From positions 1-51,885 of the IMG/VR virus record IMGVR_UViG_3300035674_000005: a DNA stretch of 51,885 nt. One strand, 5' to 3'. The notes beneath the pieces are model-generated. The model was not told where the DNA came from. It worked only from the letters and a program-made list of their open reading frames with translations, and searched no databases. The DNA is from a virus. Both the position numbers and the translations under genes were made by a program. Shown piece after piece: positions 6,839 to 14,631 of the stretch (position 1 is its first letter; each line of letters opens with the position of its first letter).

Positions 6839-8806
6839 ATGGTTGTACAGACAGCGCACCATCGGGAGTGGGTTGAGGGGAGCGGGATCTCTGGGGATAT
6901 AACTGACCTTAATCTTCAGTCTATATCGGGTGGTGTGGCGAGAGAGGTTTTGGGGTGGGGTGAGTATAACGGCGATGGAGAGGATCCGCTTAAGTCGGGG
7001 TGGTGGTGTGAGAGTGTAGAGCCGGAGACTGGTAGGGTATCGGGGTTTGGTCAGTTTAAGCCGGATAAGGTCTTTAAGTTTAAGGGTAAGAAGACGGCGA
7101 AGTATCTCAGCCCCAAGAAACCGACCGAGGCGATATTCTTGCGGATGCCTAATCCTTGTTATTGGCAAGAGGTGCTTGAGGATGTGTCTATACCGCTGTT
7201 TGTGACGGAAGGGGTCAAGAAGGCGGGGGCGATACTAAGCCTCGATCGGGCTGCTGTGGCGCTGGTTGGGGTGTGGAACGGGCAACAGGCTAAGGGTCGA
7301 GAGCTGATTGATACGCTCAAGCCGTTTGCTCAACCGGGTCGAGTGGTTGTGTTTGTGTTTGATGCGGATTTGATATTAAAGACGCAGGTGAGGGATGCAC
7401 TGGACAATCTAGCCAGCCTGATGATAGGGCGCGGGTGTCCGTGCAGGATTACGACGTGGGATATACGGGAGGGGAAGGGTATTGATGATGTGCTGGTTCA
7501 TCGAGGTGCGGATAGGGTACGTGAGATACTCGATGCGGGGCTCAGCTTAGACGAGTGGCGCAAAACGGGAACGGGAGAGCTGGTTGATCCCCAGACAGCA
7601 CAGGGTAAGATTTGGAACTATGTGACGCATGGGATGGCTAATGATCTGGAGATAGATGAGTTTAGCCTGGAGTATCGGTCGAGGGGGTTGCCGCTCGTTA
7701 TTCCCGCGCTACAGGCTCGTATAGCGGAGTCGATTGGGATGGATGTGCCGAAAAGCTACCTGATTGAGACGGTGGATTATTACGCCAAGCAGCATCCGTA
7801 TAGTGATGTGCGCGAGTACTTGAAGAATTGTGCGGCGATGTATGGGCAGAGTCGAGGGTACATTCAGGCGCTGATTGATGTGATGGGATTGGTGCCGGAT
7901 ATAGAGAAGCTGTTGATGTTTAAGTGGTTGATCGCGGCGGTTGCACGGGCGATGATGCCGGGGTGCAAATTTGATAGTGTGTTGATTCAGAAGGGTCGGG
8001 AGGGGCTCGGAAAGACGAGGTTGATGCAGATATTGGCGGGGGCTAATCGCTTCACTGAGATGAGCTTGGAGTCGGGAAACAAGGATCAGCTTCAGATAGC
8101 GAAGGCGAATTGGATTATCGAGCTGGGTGAGATAGAGTCTACGTTTAGACGGTCGGACATTAGCCACCTTAAGATGTTCATTACGCAGACACAGGATGAG
8201 TTCAGGGTGCCGTATGGGAGTAGGTCGGAGAAGTTTCCGAGACACTTTCTCTTCTGTGGTAGTACGAACAGTGACACGGTGATTACGGATCCGGATGGGG
8301 TTAGGCGGTGGTGGGTCGTACAGCCAACCAAGCGCTTTGATCTGGAGTGGGTGGAGCGAAATCGGGACAGGATATGGGCGGAGGCGTATTGGTACTTTGA
8401 GAACGCGGATATAAAGCTGTATTTGACGGACGAGGAGAATGAGGCGTTCGTACAGAGTGTCAAGCCCCATAGGAAGGTTGGGAAGTTCTATGACGGGCTA
8501 GAGAAGATAATGGACAAGCTGATGAAAGGCTCGTTTAGGCTCGTGGATGTGCTAGAGACGTTTCACATCTATCCGGGTATGAAGGACTACGATCGCGACC
8601 TACTTGCCTTAGCCAGTGACCTTAAGCTATTGGGTTTCGTTGCTGAGGGTAAACAGAGGCGAATTAACGGGGTCAAAGCTAAGTGGTGGAATCATAGTAG
8701 CACTCTAATTATTGAGGCGGCTGAAGACGAGGAACCAAGCAGTCCTTTGCTCCTGCCTTATAACGGGAACCAAACCAGACCTCAACTACCGCCCCAAAAC
8801 GGCTAG
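6839..8806 (+). CDS. Primase-helicase: DUF3854 (Toprim-like) plus VirE/SF3-type ATPase
   Basis: Likely primes and unwinds at the phage origin. The N-terminal domain (about 45-240) is DUF3854 with a Toprim-like core: glutamate in FVTEGVKKAG (E124) and the metal-binding pair in VFVFDADL (D175, D177). The C-terminal domain (about 370-510) is a virulence-associated-E type ATPase. It has Walker A GREGLGKT (386-393), an acidic WIIELGEIE segment, a sensor-like LFCGSTN and an arginine-rich GVRRWWVVQP. A short winged-helix-like tail follows (about 540-640). Start at ATG 6839 with a GAGGGATGAG ribosome site. The putative origin begins directly after its stop, as in many phages where the initiator gene abuts the origin. 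Confidence 0.88.
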   Translation: MVVQTAHHREWVEGSGISGDITDLNLQSISGGVAREVLGWGEYNGDGEDPLKSGWWCESVEPETGRVSGFGQFKPDKVFKFKGKKTAKYLSPKKPTEAIFLRMPNPCYWQEVLEDVSIPLFVTEGVKKAGAILSLDRAAVALVGVWNGQQAKGRELIDTLKPFAQPGRVVVFVFDADLILKTQVRDALDNLASLMIGRGCPCRITTWDIREGKGIDDVLVHRGADRVREILDAGLSLDEWRKTGTGELVDPQTAQGKIWNYVTHGMANDLEIDEFSLEYRSRGLPLVIPALQARIAESIGMDVPKSYLIETVDYYAKQHPYSDVREYLKNCAAMYGQSRGYIQALIDVMGLVPDIEKLLMFKWLIAAVARAMMPGCKFDSVLIQKGREGLGKTRLMQILAGANRFTEMSLESGNKDQLQIAKANWIIELGEIESTFRRSDISHLKMFITQTQDEFRVPYGSRSEKFPRHFLFCGSTNSDTVITDPDGVRRWWVVQPTKRFDLEWVERNRDRIWAEAYWYFENADIKLYLTDEENEAFVQSVKPHRKVGKFYDGLEKIMDKLMKGSFRLVDVLETFHIYPGMKDYDRDLLALASDLKLLGFVAEGKQRRINGVKAKWWNHSSTLIIEAAEDEEPSSPLLLPYNGNQTRPQLPPQNG

Positions 8807-9095
8807 TGTCTACCCCCGTCTATCCTTTGTCTACCCTATTTTGTTAAAAGGGTAGGCGGGTTCAAATCCCGTTCCAGCTTGTGTTTCAGCCTTAGTGTCT
8901 ATAGTTGTCTACCCTCTTTTAACTTAAAACTAATATATAAAATACAGTAGTAATTATATATAGAAGAGTTAAAAATCTGATTTTAGGGGTGACAAGGGTG
9001 GACAGGGTAGACACCCCTCTCAAACCCGCTCTCTGTAAGGGTTCTGGAAAGGGGCACCAGACCCACTGCCGCTGACCCCCGTCTACACCCTAGAC
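8807..9095. other. Putative replication origin: iterons around an AT-rich core
   Basis: Left block: direct copies of TGTCTACCC at 8807, 8828 and 8906, with variants at 8817 (CGTCTATCC) and 8896 (TGTCTATAG), spaced 10-11 bases within each group so they face one side of the helix. A very AT-rich core runs about 8915-8984. Right block: inverted copies at 8996-9004 (GGGTGGACA) and 9005-9013 (GGGTAGACA), held in an AGGGGTG/CACCCCT stem (8985-9018). GTCTA-CACCC-TAGAC follows at 9081-9095. A 10-bp hairpin occupies 8831-8855. The location just after the primase-helicase gene supports an origin. Confidence 0.65.
8856..8880 (+). other. tRNA T-arm-like stem-loop
   Basis: GCGGG-TTCAAAT-CCCGT is a perfect T-arm shape with a seven-base loop, followed by TCCAGCTT like an acceptor strand. 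No matching 5' acceptor (AGCTGGA) or anticodon arm precedes it, so this is not a complete tRNA. It may be a remnant, an old attachment-site core or part of the origin structure. Confidence 0.3.
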
Positions 9096-9115
9096 AGTAA
9101 AGTTTTGTAAAGCAC

Positions 9116-9144
9116 TTGTCACCATGATTTCCACACGTTATAAT
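9116..9144 (+). promoter_or_regulatory. Sigma-70-type promoter
   Basis: TTGTCA (9116-9121) and a perfect TATAAT (9139-9144) are separated by exactly 17 bases. Transcription would start near 9151, which rules out the GTG at 9149 and supports the ATG at 9173 for the next gene. Confidence 0.8.
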
Positions 9145-9172
9145 TAAGGTGTCAATAAGGAAATATCCACAA

Positions 9173-9997
9173 ATGACGTACTCAACAATCTTTGACCATA
9201 TAGACTTTGAACAGGATGCTATTCATGCGGGTTTCAATAGAAGGAAATACCCCACTGATTACGAGCCATTTCGCAACCCAGATAGTTTCAAGGAGTTGTG
9301 TGACTCTAAGAAAGGTATCAAGCCATTTGCCTTTCTCATAAATCGGTTGCAGTTGCCTGACCATCCGGCGTACATAATGGAGCTTAGCAATAGTGAGGTC
9401 ACTAGTATTGAAGATGAGGTTTTACCCCGGCGTATCAACCTAGTTTTTAAGCAGTTTGGAGAGCGCCTGGTACGGATAAAAGAGCCTGCCAATATACCTT
9501 TGAAGCGGCGAGTCTACTTCACTGCCGACCTACCCGTATTAGACAATGCTCTCATGTTAACTGCTCAAAAAGCCCGTAGACCAACCGCCGTCTTCTCCGC
9601 TTGGCTTAAACCTCAGGCAGTGAATAAAGACCATGAGGATGGTGTAACTCCGGAGCGATTTGCTGTTTTGATGGTTAACAGTATCCTAAAAGCCATGTAT
9701 TTCTGGGATGAAGAGGTGTTGGATGGGGTGCTGAGTGGTAAGCCCTCCTATGCGGCAGAACGTGACATACTTTACGATATCTGGGTAGAGAAAAGATACA
9801 AGCATCGGTTAGAAGGCTACAGGAATGATGATTTTGACCGCTTCTTGAACGACAACTTGCGGAACCTTTTCCACCAGCACGATAGGTACATGAGAAACAA
9901 CTATCTCTTTGATGCCCTCGACCGTTTCTATAAGCTGCATGAGGAGCCTTTCTTAGAGCGTCAGAGGCAAATCGAGCAACTGGTTAGAACTTTCTAG
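9173..9997 (+). CDS. Protein of unknown function (274 aa)
   Basis: Soluble, charged and aromatic-rich protein, MTYSTIFDHIDFEQ at the start and a helical C-terminal third (FLNDNLRNLFHQHDRY). No signal peptide, membrane segment or recognisable domain. The ATG at 9173 is chosen because the strong promoter puts the RNA start near 9151, and AAGGA lies upstream. It is the first gene after the origin with its own consensus host-type promoter, so early expression is likely. A host-takeover role is possible but not shown by sequence. Confidence 0.85.
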   Translation: MTYSTIFDHIDFEQDAIHAGFNRRKYPTDYEPFRNPDSFKELCDSKKGIKPFAFLINRLQLPDHPAYIMELSNSEVTSIEDEVLPRRINLVFKQFGERLVRIKEPANIPLKRRVYFTADLPVLDNALMLTAQKARRPTAVFSAWLKPQAVNKDHEDGVTPERFAVLMVNSILKAMYFWDEEVLDGVLSGKPSYAAERDILYDIWVEKRYKHRLEGYRNDDFDRFLNDNLRNLFHQHDRYMRNNYLFDALDRFYKLHEEPFLERQRQIEQLVRTF

Positions 9998-10017
9998 ACC
10001 GCGTTAATGACATACAC

Positions 10018-10040
10018 ATGGGGGAGGTAACTAACCCCAT
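10018..10040 (+). other. Intergenic GGGG/CCCC hairpin 1
   Basis: ATGGGG pairs with CCCCAT around GAGGTAACTAA. There is no T run, so simple intrinsic termination is uncertain. Closely similar to the hairpin at 11798-11816, including the loop sequence GAGGTnACTAA. Confidence 0.6.
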
Positions 10041-10054
10041 CACAGGAGCCTACC

Positions 10055-10252
10055 ATGCTATTTTTCTACATCTCACTCGATGGTCAAGCAGCCATCAACA
10101 TCTCCCATATCGTCAGTGCCCATATGAGCTCAGCGACCCACGGCGAGGTCAAGCTCTCTAATGGGGCTACCTGCACCCTCTCAAAGAAAGAGTTTCAATC
10201 TCTGATAGGCTTGTTACAGGCTTACTCGTTTGCTAAGAAGTCCAACCTATAG
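10055..10252 (+). CDS. Small protein of unknown function (65 aa)
   Basis: Starts MLFFYISLDGQ after an AGGAG ribosome site. Alternating beta-type residues and a GEVKLSNGATCTLSKKEF segment suggest a small beta domain of the kind that ends LytTR or Hfq-like folds. I cannot assign it. It is sandwiched between a hairpin and the DUF4832 gene. Confidence 0.7.
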   Translation: MLFFYISLDGQAAINISHIVSAHMSSATHGEVKLSNGATCTLSKKEFQSLIGLLQAYSFAKKSNL

Positions 10253-10273
10253 ACCGCGACCCCAAGGATACAG

Positions 10274-11791
10274 ATGCCACAATATACGATTTGTCGATGG
10301 CTACTTCCATCAGGAGCCAAAGAGTGCCAGACAGCCACCGCCGTAGACCAAGCCGATGCGGACACCCAAGCCCGTACATATGCCATGCAACTAGTAGGCT
10401 ACTCTGCCACCCTCATCAACCCGGTCAACATGATAGTGACCGACTACGCTCCGAGTACCGACTCATTCCCTAACCCCGAGCGCGGATTCTTCTCCCCGTT
10501 CGAGCCCTCTACGACTCCCTTTACCGTCACCCAGCTAAAAGAGATTCGCACCCGCAACATCACCCTAGCGCGACGGATCTACAACATCGGGGCATATCGC
10601 AACAGCACGATCCCCCAATCATATCTCGACACAGTAAAGGGCGACTTAGATGCAGCTCGGACAGCCGGTGTCAAGCTCATCCCACGCTTTACCTACAACT
10701 GGGTCGGCGGTGGGGATGATGCACCCCTAGCTCGCACACTCGGTCACCTAGACCAACTAAAGCCCGTGTTAGCTGGCGGTGCAGATGTGATCGCTTTCAT
10801 GGAAGCGGGTATGGTTGGTTATTGGGGTCAGTGGAACCGCTCGTCCAACGGACACGTACAAGAGAACCTTGACATGACCGATAGTGGACGGCAGATATAC
10901 GACCGGATGCTAACCACCTACCCACGGCTCCGTCAAATCCTGTTGCCGTACCCCAGACAAAAGTACAGCTACCTGGCTCTCAAAGGTATCGCTAATCCCA
11001 GGAGCCCTATGCCCGTCTCAGAGGCTCACACGGGGACAGCACGTTCTCGTACAGGCTCTCATAACGACGGCTTCTTGCACGACTCGACTGACTTCGGGTA
11101 CTACACCTGGGATTACGTAGAGGGAGATAAGACCAATCTTAATGCAGAGGGTCTATACATCTTCCATGGCGGAGAGACAGCAAGCGGCAGTACCTCGTAC
11201 AGCGGCTGTACCAATGCCAAGAAAGAGCTGACTCGTATGCGCTGGACGTACATCAACAGCTTCGACAAAGGCTGGGGAGACGGACTTGGCATCCTCAATC
11301 AGTGGCGTAACGAAGGCTGCTTCCCCGAGATAGAGAGAAACCTAGGCTACAGGCTAAGGCTAGTTTCCTCTTCCATCCAAGACCGAGTTAAGCCGGGTGG
11401 ACGCTTCCAGATGTCATTCACCGTTACCAATGACGGCTACAGCAGCCTGATCAACCCTCGCCATGCCTACATCCTGCTGATCAACCGTGCTACCGGACAA
11501 CAGCGCCATCTGAGTCTAAGCAGCGAGAACATCCGCGCTTGGCATCCCGGTGTCAATCGCACCGTTAGTATAGACGTTGGCATCCCGACCAACATGGCGT
11601 TAGGCGAGTATGACGTACGGCTATTGCTACCGGACATCAACTCTGCCTTACATTCCCGTCCTGAGTATGCGGTCAGACTGGCTAATCAAAACACTTGGTT
11701 GCCGGCTAATGGTCACAACTCCATGCTACGAACCCTGATCGTGGACAGCACAAGCGGCGAGACATACAGCGGTACAGTGTACTTCCAATAA
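10274..11791 (+). CDS. DUF4874/DUF4832 glycoside-hydrolase-like protein
   Basis: The segment SFPNPERGFFSPF (about 64-76) opens a DUF4874 barrel-like domain (about 60-240), followed by DUF4832 (about 255-470) with the typical EAHTGTARS, YRLRLVSSS and FTVTNDGYSSL blocks. These two domains occur together in bacterial secreted carbohydrate-active proteins, so degradation or binding of host exopolysaccharide is likely. The first 50 residues form a separate small domain without a signal peptide, which could anchor the enzyme in the virion. Next downstream are a lyase-like protein and, further on, a GH5 enzyme. Catalytic residues cannot be assigned with certainty. Confidence 0.82.
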   Translation: MPQYTICRWLLPSGAKECQTATAVDQADADTQARTYAMQLVGYSATLINPVNMIVTDYAPSTDSFPNPERGFFSPFEPSTTPFTVTQLKEIRTRNITLARRIYNIGAYRNSTIPQSYLDTVKGDLDAARTAGVKLIPRFTYNWVGGGDDAPLARTLGHLDQLKPVLAGGADVIAFMEAGMVGYWGQWNRSSNGHVQENLDMTDSGRQIYDRMLTTYPRLRQILLPYPRQKYSYLALKGIANPRSPMPVSEAHTGTARSRTGSHNDGFLHDSTDFGYYTWDYVEGDKTNLNAEGLYIFHGGETASGSTSYSGCTNAKKELTRMRWTYINSFDKGWGDGLGILNQWRNEGCFPEIERNLGYRLRLVSSSIQDRVKPGGRFQMSFTVTNDGYSSLINPRHAYILLINRATGQQRHLSLSSENIRAWHPGVNRTVSIDVGIPTNMALGEYDVRLLLPDINSALHSRPEYAVRLANQNTWLPANGHNSMLRTLIVDSTSGETYSGTVYFQ

Positions 11792-11797
11792 TGCTGC

Positions 11798-11816
11798 GGG
11801 GGAGGTCACTAACCCC
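11798..11816 (+). other. Intergenic GGGG/CCCC hairpin 2
   Basis: GGGGG pairs with CCCC around AGGTCACTAA, directly after the DUF4832 gene. It is almost the same as hairpin 1. The remaining gap to 11882 holds no feature I can name. Confidence 0.55.
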
Positions 11817-11882
11817 TGACATACGACGAGACGGTATTTGGTAGACTTATATTGACGACTCTTTTGTGTTAGAGGACTAACG

Positions 11883-12992
11883 ATGAGTTTATTTCAGTAC
11901 CACGAACACAACACCCTTAGTGGACAATACATTGAGGACTTCGACGGCACCGTACAGATTGTCACCGGAAGTCAAGCAAGATCGGGGAATTCTTGCTACC
12001 GGATGAATCACAGTGGTCAAGGTAAGCGTGTTGAAGCGGGTTCTAATATCTACTACAACAGGGATGTCAAGTTCTTCCGTAGAAGCTTCTTTGTGCCCAT
12101 GGATTTTAGGGGTGCAAATCGGGCTAAGGGTTGGACGGTAATGCAAGTGTATAATCGTCCCGACCCTAATGCACCACAGCCTAATGGTTGGGAAGGCAAC
12201 GGACAACTACACATCAAGAACGTGACTGCTACCACGTTCGACTTTGACTATCTGGTTTTGTCTCATGATTATGGTACCAATACACCCATTCGCCACCAGA
12301 TCGAAATGGGGACGTTTCAAAAGGGGCGTTGGTATGACGTGATCATCGAGCAACCCTTGACCAACAATACCAACGGCTATTGCAAGGCGTATGTAGGAGA
12401 GAAGGGGCAAGCGCTGACCCAAAGAGGCGGCACCTACTATGGGCGTACATCTTACTTGCACGAGAGAGGATGGACAAAAGCCGGTTTATATGCCTCAGAA
12501 GATTTTGTGCAGACATACTTGTTCATTGACGAGCTCTACGTGGGCAGACACGACAGTAGCCTAGCTGAGATGCGTCCAGAGGGCGGTACAACCACGCCTC
12601 CTCCACCCCCACCCCCTGGCAACCGCATCGTCTCCATCCAGAGCCAAGATGGAAATGGCTATCTAGGGTTGGTCAATGGTGTGATCGTACGGGGTGATGC
12701 GATACTCGGTGGCGACAATGAGAAGTTTGAGCTGGTGCCATCAGGGAGCAACTACAAGATCCGTCCGCTCAGTAGTGCATCCTTCCTCAGTGTTGGTGCC
12801 GATAAGAAACTGTACGCCAATGCAACCGAGGCTAATGCTGCTACGTTCCTGATCAGCGAGGGGGCTAGCGACAGCATCAAGCATGTAGCGTCCGGGTTGT
12901 TCGTCATCTACCGCTACTCCACTGCTTCGATTGAGGCATCGGGTAGTAGTGCCAATGCTGCTAACGACTTGTACAACATTGTGACCTTGTAA
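11883..12992 (+). CDS. Polysaccharide-lyase-like jelly roll with C-terminal beta-trefoil
   Basis: Residues about 15-235 look like a lectin/lyase jelly roll. The features are an RMNHSGQGKR strand, FRRSFFVPMDF, a GRWYDVIIEQ block as seen before the sheet that binds polymer in heparin/alginate lyase-like families, and a final strand FIDELYVGRHD. A proline linker (PPPPPPP, about 240-247) joins a fascin- or ricin-like beta-trefoil (about 250-369) with GYLGLVNG and FLSVGADKKL repeats, probably for glycan binding. Together with the DUF4832 and GH5 genes it suggests attack on the host sheath or capsule. The exact lyase family and activity are uncertain. Confidence 0.75.
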   Translation: MSLFQYHEHNTLSGQYIEDFDGTVQIVTGSQARSGNSCYRMNHSGQGKRVEAGSNIYYNRDVKFFRRSFFVPMDFRGANRAKGWTVMQVYNRPDPNAPQPNGWEGNGQLHIKNVTATTFDFDYLVLSHDYGTNTPIRHQIEMGTFQKGRWYDVIIEQPLTNNTNGYCKAYVGEKGQALTQRGGTYYGRTSYLHERGWTKAGLYASEDFVQTYLFIDELYVGRHDSSLAEMRPEGGTTTPPPPPPPGNRIVSIQSQDGNGYLGLVNGVIVRGDAILGGDNEKFELVPSGSNYKIRPLSSASFLSVGADKKLYANATEANAATFLISEGASDSIKHVASGLFVIYRYSTASIEASGSSANAANDLYNIVTL

Positions 12993-13004
12993 CGGTGTCA
13001 TAAT

Positions 13005-13021
13005 GGGGAAGCAAGCACCCC
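13005..13021 (+). other. Intergenic GGGG/CCCC hairpin 3
   Basis: GGGG and CCCC flank AAGCAAGCA in the 39-base gap after the lyase-like gene. It is short and lacks a T run. Confidence 0.4.
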
Positions 13022-13031
13022 GAGACAGCAT

Positions 13032-13232
13032 ATGGACATGGTAGGATTGGCGATATTTTGGGGCGTAATCGGTGCCCTTTGCGGAATGGTCATCATAATC
13101 CAGCACGACGATAAGCGAGTCAAAGCGCTCAATCAGATGCTCGAAGCACAGACCAAGCGAAGTGAGGAGATGAGCAAGGAGCTGATTGCGCTCAGTATGA
13201 AGATAGACGAGATCAAGACGATTGTAGAATAG
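13032..13232 (+). CDS. Single-pass membrane protein with coiled coil (66 aa)
   Basis: One hydrophobic helix (about 4-23, LAIFWGVIGALCGMVIII) followed by a charged coiled coil to the C-terminus (QMLEAQTKRSEEMSKEL). This layout resembles small spanin or holin-accessory proteins, but the lysis genes are 5 kb away. I therefore leave the function open. Confidence 0.75.
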   Translation: MDMVGLAIFWGVIGALCGMVIIIQHDDKRVKALNQMLEAQTKRSEEMSKELIALSMKIDEIKTIVE

Positions 13233-13239
13233 CAGTTGT

Positions 13240-13261
13240 GGGGTGGGAGAGATCTCGCCCC
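13240..13261 (+). other. Intergenic GGGG/CCCC hairpin 4
   Basis: GGGG and CCCC enclose a GAGATCTC palindrome, giving a long imperfect stem. It lies 20 bases before the next gene's start. Confidence 0.5.
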
Positions 13262-13280
13262 TTTCCATGTAGGAGGCAAT

Positions 13281-13451
13281 ATGAGATTGTTAGTTCACTT
13301 CTTAAAAGCCGGTCAATTGCACTATAAATATGAGCAGGAATATACCACTCGTCAAGCTGCTATAGATATGGCAGTGGACACCTATCGTACCTATGGTGGG
13401 GATGCGATACAGGTGTATGCGGACGGTGTTTTAGTCTATCCTCGCCCGTAG
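13281..13451 (+). CDS. Small protein of unknown function (56 aa)
   Basis: Begins MRLLVHFLKAGQ directly after an AGGAGG ribosome site, which fixes the start at 13281. Its YTTRQAAIDMAVDTYRTYGG helix and VYADGVLVYP strands suggest a small alpha/beta fold. No domain recognised. Confidence 0.7.
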   Translation: MRLLVHFLKAGQLHYKYEQEYTTRQAAIDMAVDTYRTYGGDAIQVYADGVLVYPRP

Positions 13452-13482
13452 CCCAAAATCTCTTTGTAAACTTCTGTATATC

Positions 13483-13514
13483 TTTACCACACGCTAATAT
13501 TCGCGTGTTATATT
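13483..13514 (+). promoter_or_regulatory. Conserved phage promoter with palindromic operator
   Basis: TTTACC (13483-13488), the palindrome ACACGC-TAATATTC-GCGTGT (13489-13508) and TATATT (13509-13514) follow one another without gaps. The 20-base distance between TTTACC and TATATT is too long for normal sigma-70, so the palindrome may bind an activator, or TTTACC may not be a true -35. Downstream bases AAAGGGTAGAGAG are also conserved among copies. Confidence 0.75.
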
Positions 13515-13540
13515 TAAAGGGTAGAGAGAAGAGCAAAGAG

Positions 13541-13699
13541 ATGACACACAAACAACTAAGACACCAGGTCGAGCGGCTAGTTAAGAAGGGATGGTGCCAG
13601 GTGGATTGTACGAGAGCCGCAGATTGGGAACTAGAAGCAGCTTTGGATGACGCGAGAGAATATCGCCTACAACAACTAAGGAGTCTATCATGCCACTAA
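13541..13699 (+). CDS. Small charged protein of unknown function (52 aa)
   Basis: First gene after the conserved promoter. Starts MTHKQLRHQVERLVKKGW and is helical throughout, with two cysteines in WCQVDCTR. An upstream in-frame start at 13505 would lie before the RNA start and is rejected. The stop overlaps the next gene's ATG by 10 bases. Confidence 0.7.
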   Translation: MTHKQLRHQVERLVKKGWCQVDCTRAADWELEAALDDAREYRLQQLRSLSCH

Positions 13700-13863
13700 C
13701 ACTACAATACACAGAAGCACACGGCATGCCAGCAGTTGAGATGATAGTTGAGGAAGAAGAAGCGTTTGACGGAGAGGGTTACGACTGGGGATGCAAAGAC
13801 GGTGCGTGCAACATAGATTGGTCTAAGTTCGATGCAGAGTTTGAACAAAGCGAGGAGTTCTAA
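13690..13863 (+). CDS. Small acidic protein of unknown function (57 aa)
   Basis: Starts MPLTLQYTEAHGMPAVEM and becomes highly acidic (VEEEEAFDGEG, then a tail FDAEFEQSEEF). It contains two cysteines in WGCKDGACN. It overlaps the preceding gene and ends two bases before the next GTG. Very acidic small phage proteins often mimic DNA or inhibit host enzymes, but that is only a general precedent. Confidence 0.65.
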   Translation: MPLTLQYTEAHGMPAVEMIVEEEEAFDGEGYDWGCKDGACNIDWSKFDAEFEQSEEF

Positions 13864-13864
13864 A

Positions 13865-14044
13865 GTGGACATTAAAGAGAGGTTCCGCAAGCTAGAAGAA
13901 CAGATAGAGAGACTACAGAGACAGAACGCAGAGATGCAGATACAGATTGAGGAGATGAGAGCGAGGCACGATACAACACGGCACCTCGTTATCGAGCAAA
14001 GCAAAGACCTGTTTTACTTATCCGACAAAATTAACAAACACTAA
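13865..14044 (+). CDS. Small coiled-coil protein (59 aa)
   Basis: GTG start after GAGGAG. Residues 5-40 form a clear heptad coiled coil (FRKLEEQIERLQRQNAEM). No membrane segment or domain. Part of the short operon driven by the 13.5 kb promoter. Confidence 0.7.
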   Translation: MDIKERFRKLEEQIERLQRQNAEMQIQIEEMRARHDTTRHLVIEQSKDLFYLSDKINKH

Positions 14045-14054
14045 GGAACCAATC

Positions 14055-14603
14055 ATGCTAGACCAAATCGTGTTCACAATCGCTTTCTATTATTTTCTTT
14101 GCTACGTATTCGACCAACAAGACCTAGCAAACATGCTTTTCAACAGCGTCTTAGAGGGTCTGCAAATGCTAAACAAAAACGAGGAAAACAATGCTGATAT
14201 TAGTGATGACGTTTATGATCTGTCTGACAGCAATAGCGATTCCAATCCTAGCGACGATACTGCTGTTCTTGGAGGAGGAGATGGAGAAGAGGCGCAACGA
14301 GACGGCGATATACGAGCAGAAGAAGGCGTTGATGCGGGAGTCGGTAACGGACTGGCTGATAGAGGTGGAGATGGAGGACTTGGACATGGCGAAGAGTTGG
14401 CTGGACGGGATATATTCCCAGAAGTGATTGAGCCGACCATGGAAGAGGAGGTCACAGAGGCGGTCAACAAAGGGTGCGACTACTTAGAGATGAAGGATAT
14501 GTCACGAGGTGAGCTGTTGTTACGAGCCAAGGAACTGCACATCAAGCATCGCAATAGGATGGCTAAGGAGGAGTTGATACTGGCAATATTGGCGGCGGAG
14601 TGA
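14055..14603 (+). CDS. Hydrophobic N-terminus, acidic linker and SAP-like C-terminus (182 aa)
   Basis: The frame begins with a membrane-like helix (MLDQIVFTIAFYYFLCYVF) and ends with a SAP/Rho-N-like helical motif (MSRGELLLRAKELHIKHRN and KEELILAIL). Its middle (about 48-125) is low-complexity Gly/Asp/Ser sequence exactly where a plausible 78-aa gene lies in another frame. The middle may therefore be a by-product. There may be two genes: a short upstream peptide and a 54-aa protein starting at ATG 14439, fused by the lack of stops. I keep the full frame with limited confidence. Confidence 0.45.
   Translation: MLDQIVFTIAFYYFLCYVFDQQDLANMLFNSVLEGLQMLNKNEENNADISDDVYDLSDSNSDSNPSDDTAVLGGGDGEEAQRDGDIRAEEGVDAGVGNGLADRGGDGGLGHGEELAGRDIFPEVIEPTMEEEVTEAVNKGCDYLEMKDMSRGELLLRAKELHIKHRNRMAKEELILAILAAE
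14191..14427 (+). CDS. Membrane protein with charged tail, nested in another frame (78 aa)
   Basis: Starts MLILVMTFMICLTAIAI, one long transmembrane helix (about 2-27), then a helical charged tail (EEEMEKRRNETAIYEQKK) ending LDGIYSQK. A GAGGA ribosome site precedes the ATG. The composition looks like a real protein, unlike the overlapping frame. It lies in the +1 frame inside the 182-codon frame. Confidence 0.65.
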   Translation: MLILVMTFMICLTAIAIPILATILLFLEEEMEKRRNETAIYEQKKALMRESVTDWLIEVEMEDLDMAKSWLDGIYSQK

Positions 14604-14631
14604 GGGGTATAATTGAGGAGTGTGAGTCATC

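Noticed and set aside
8856-8880. Complete tRNA gene
   Set aside because: Only the T-arm-like part exists. No anticodon arm, D-arm or pairing 5' acceptor is found upstream within 90 bases.
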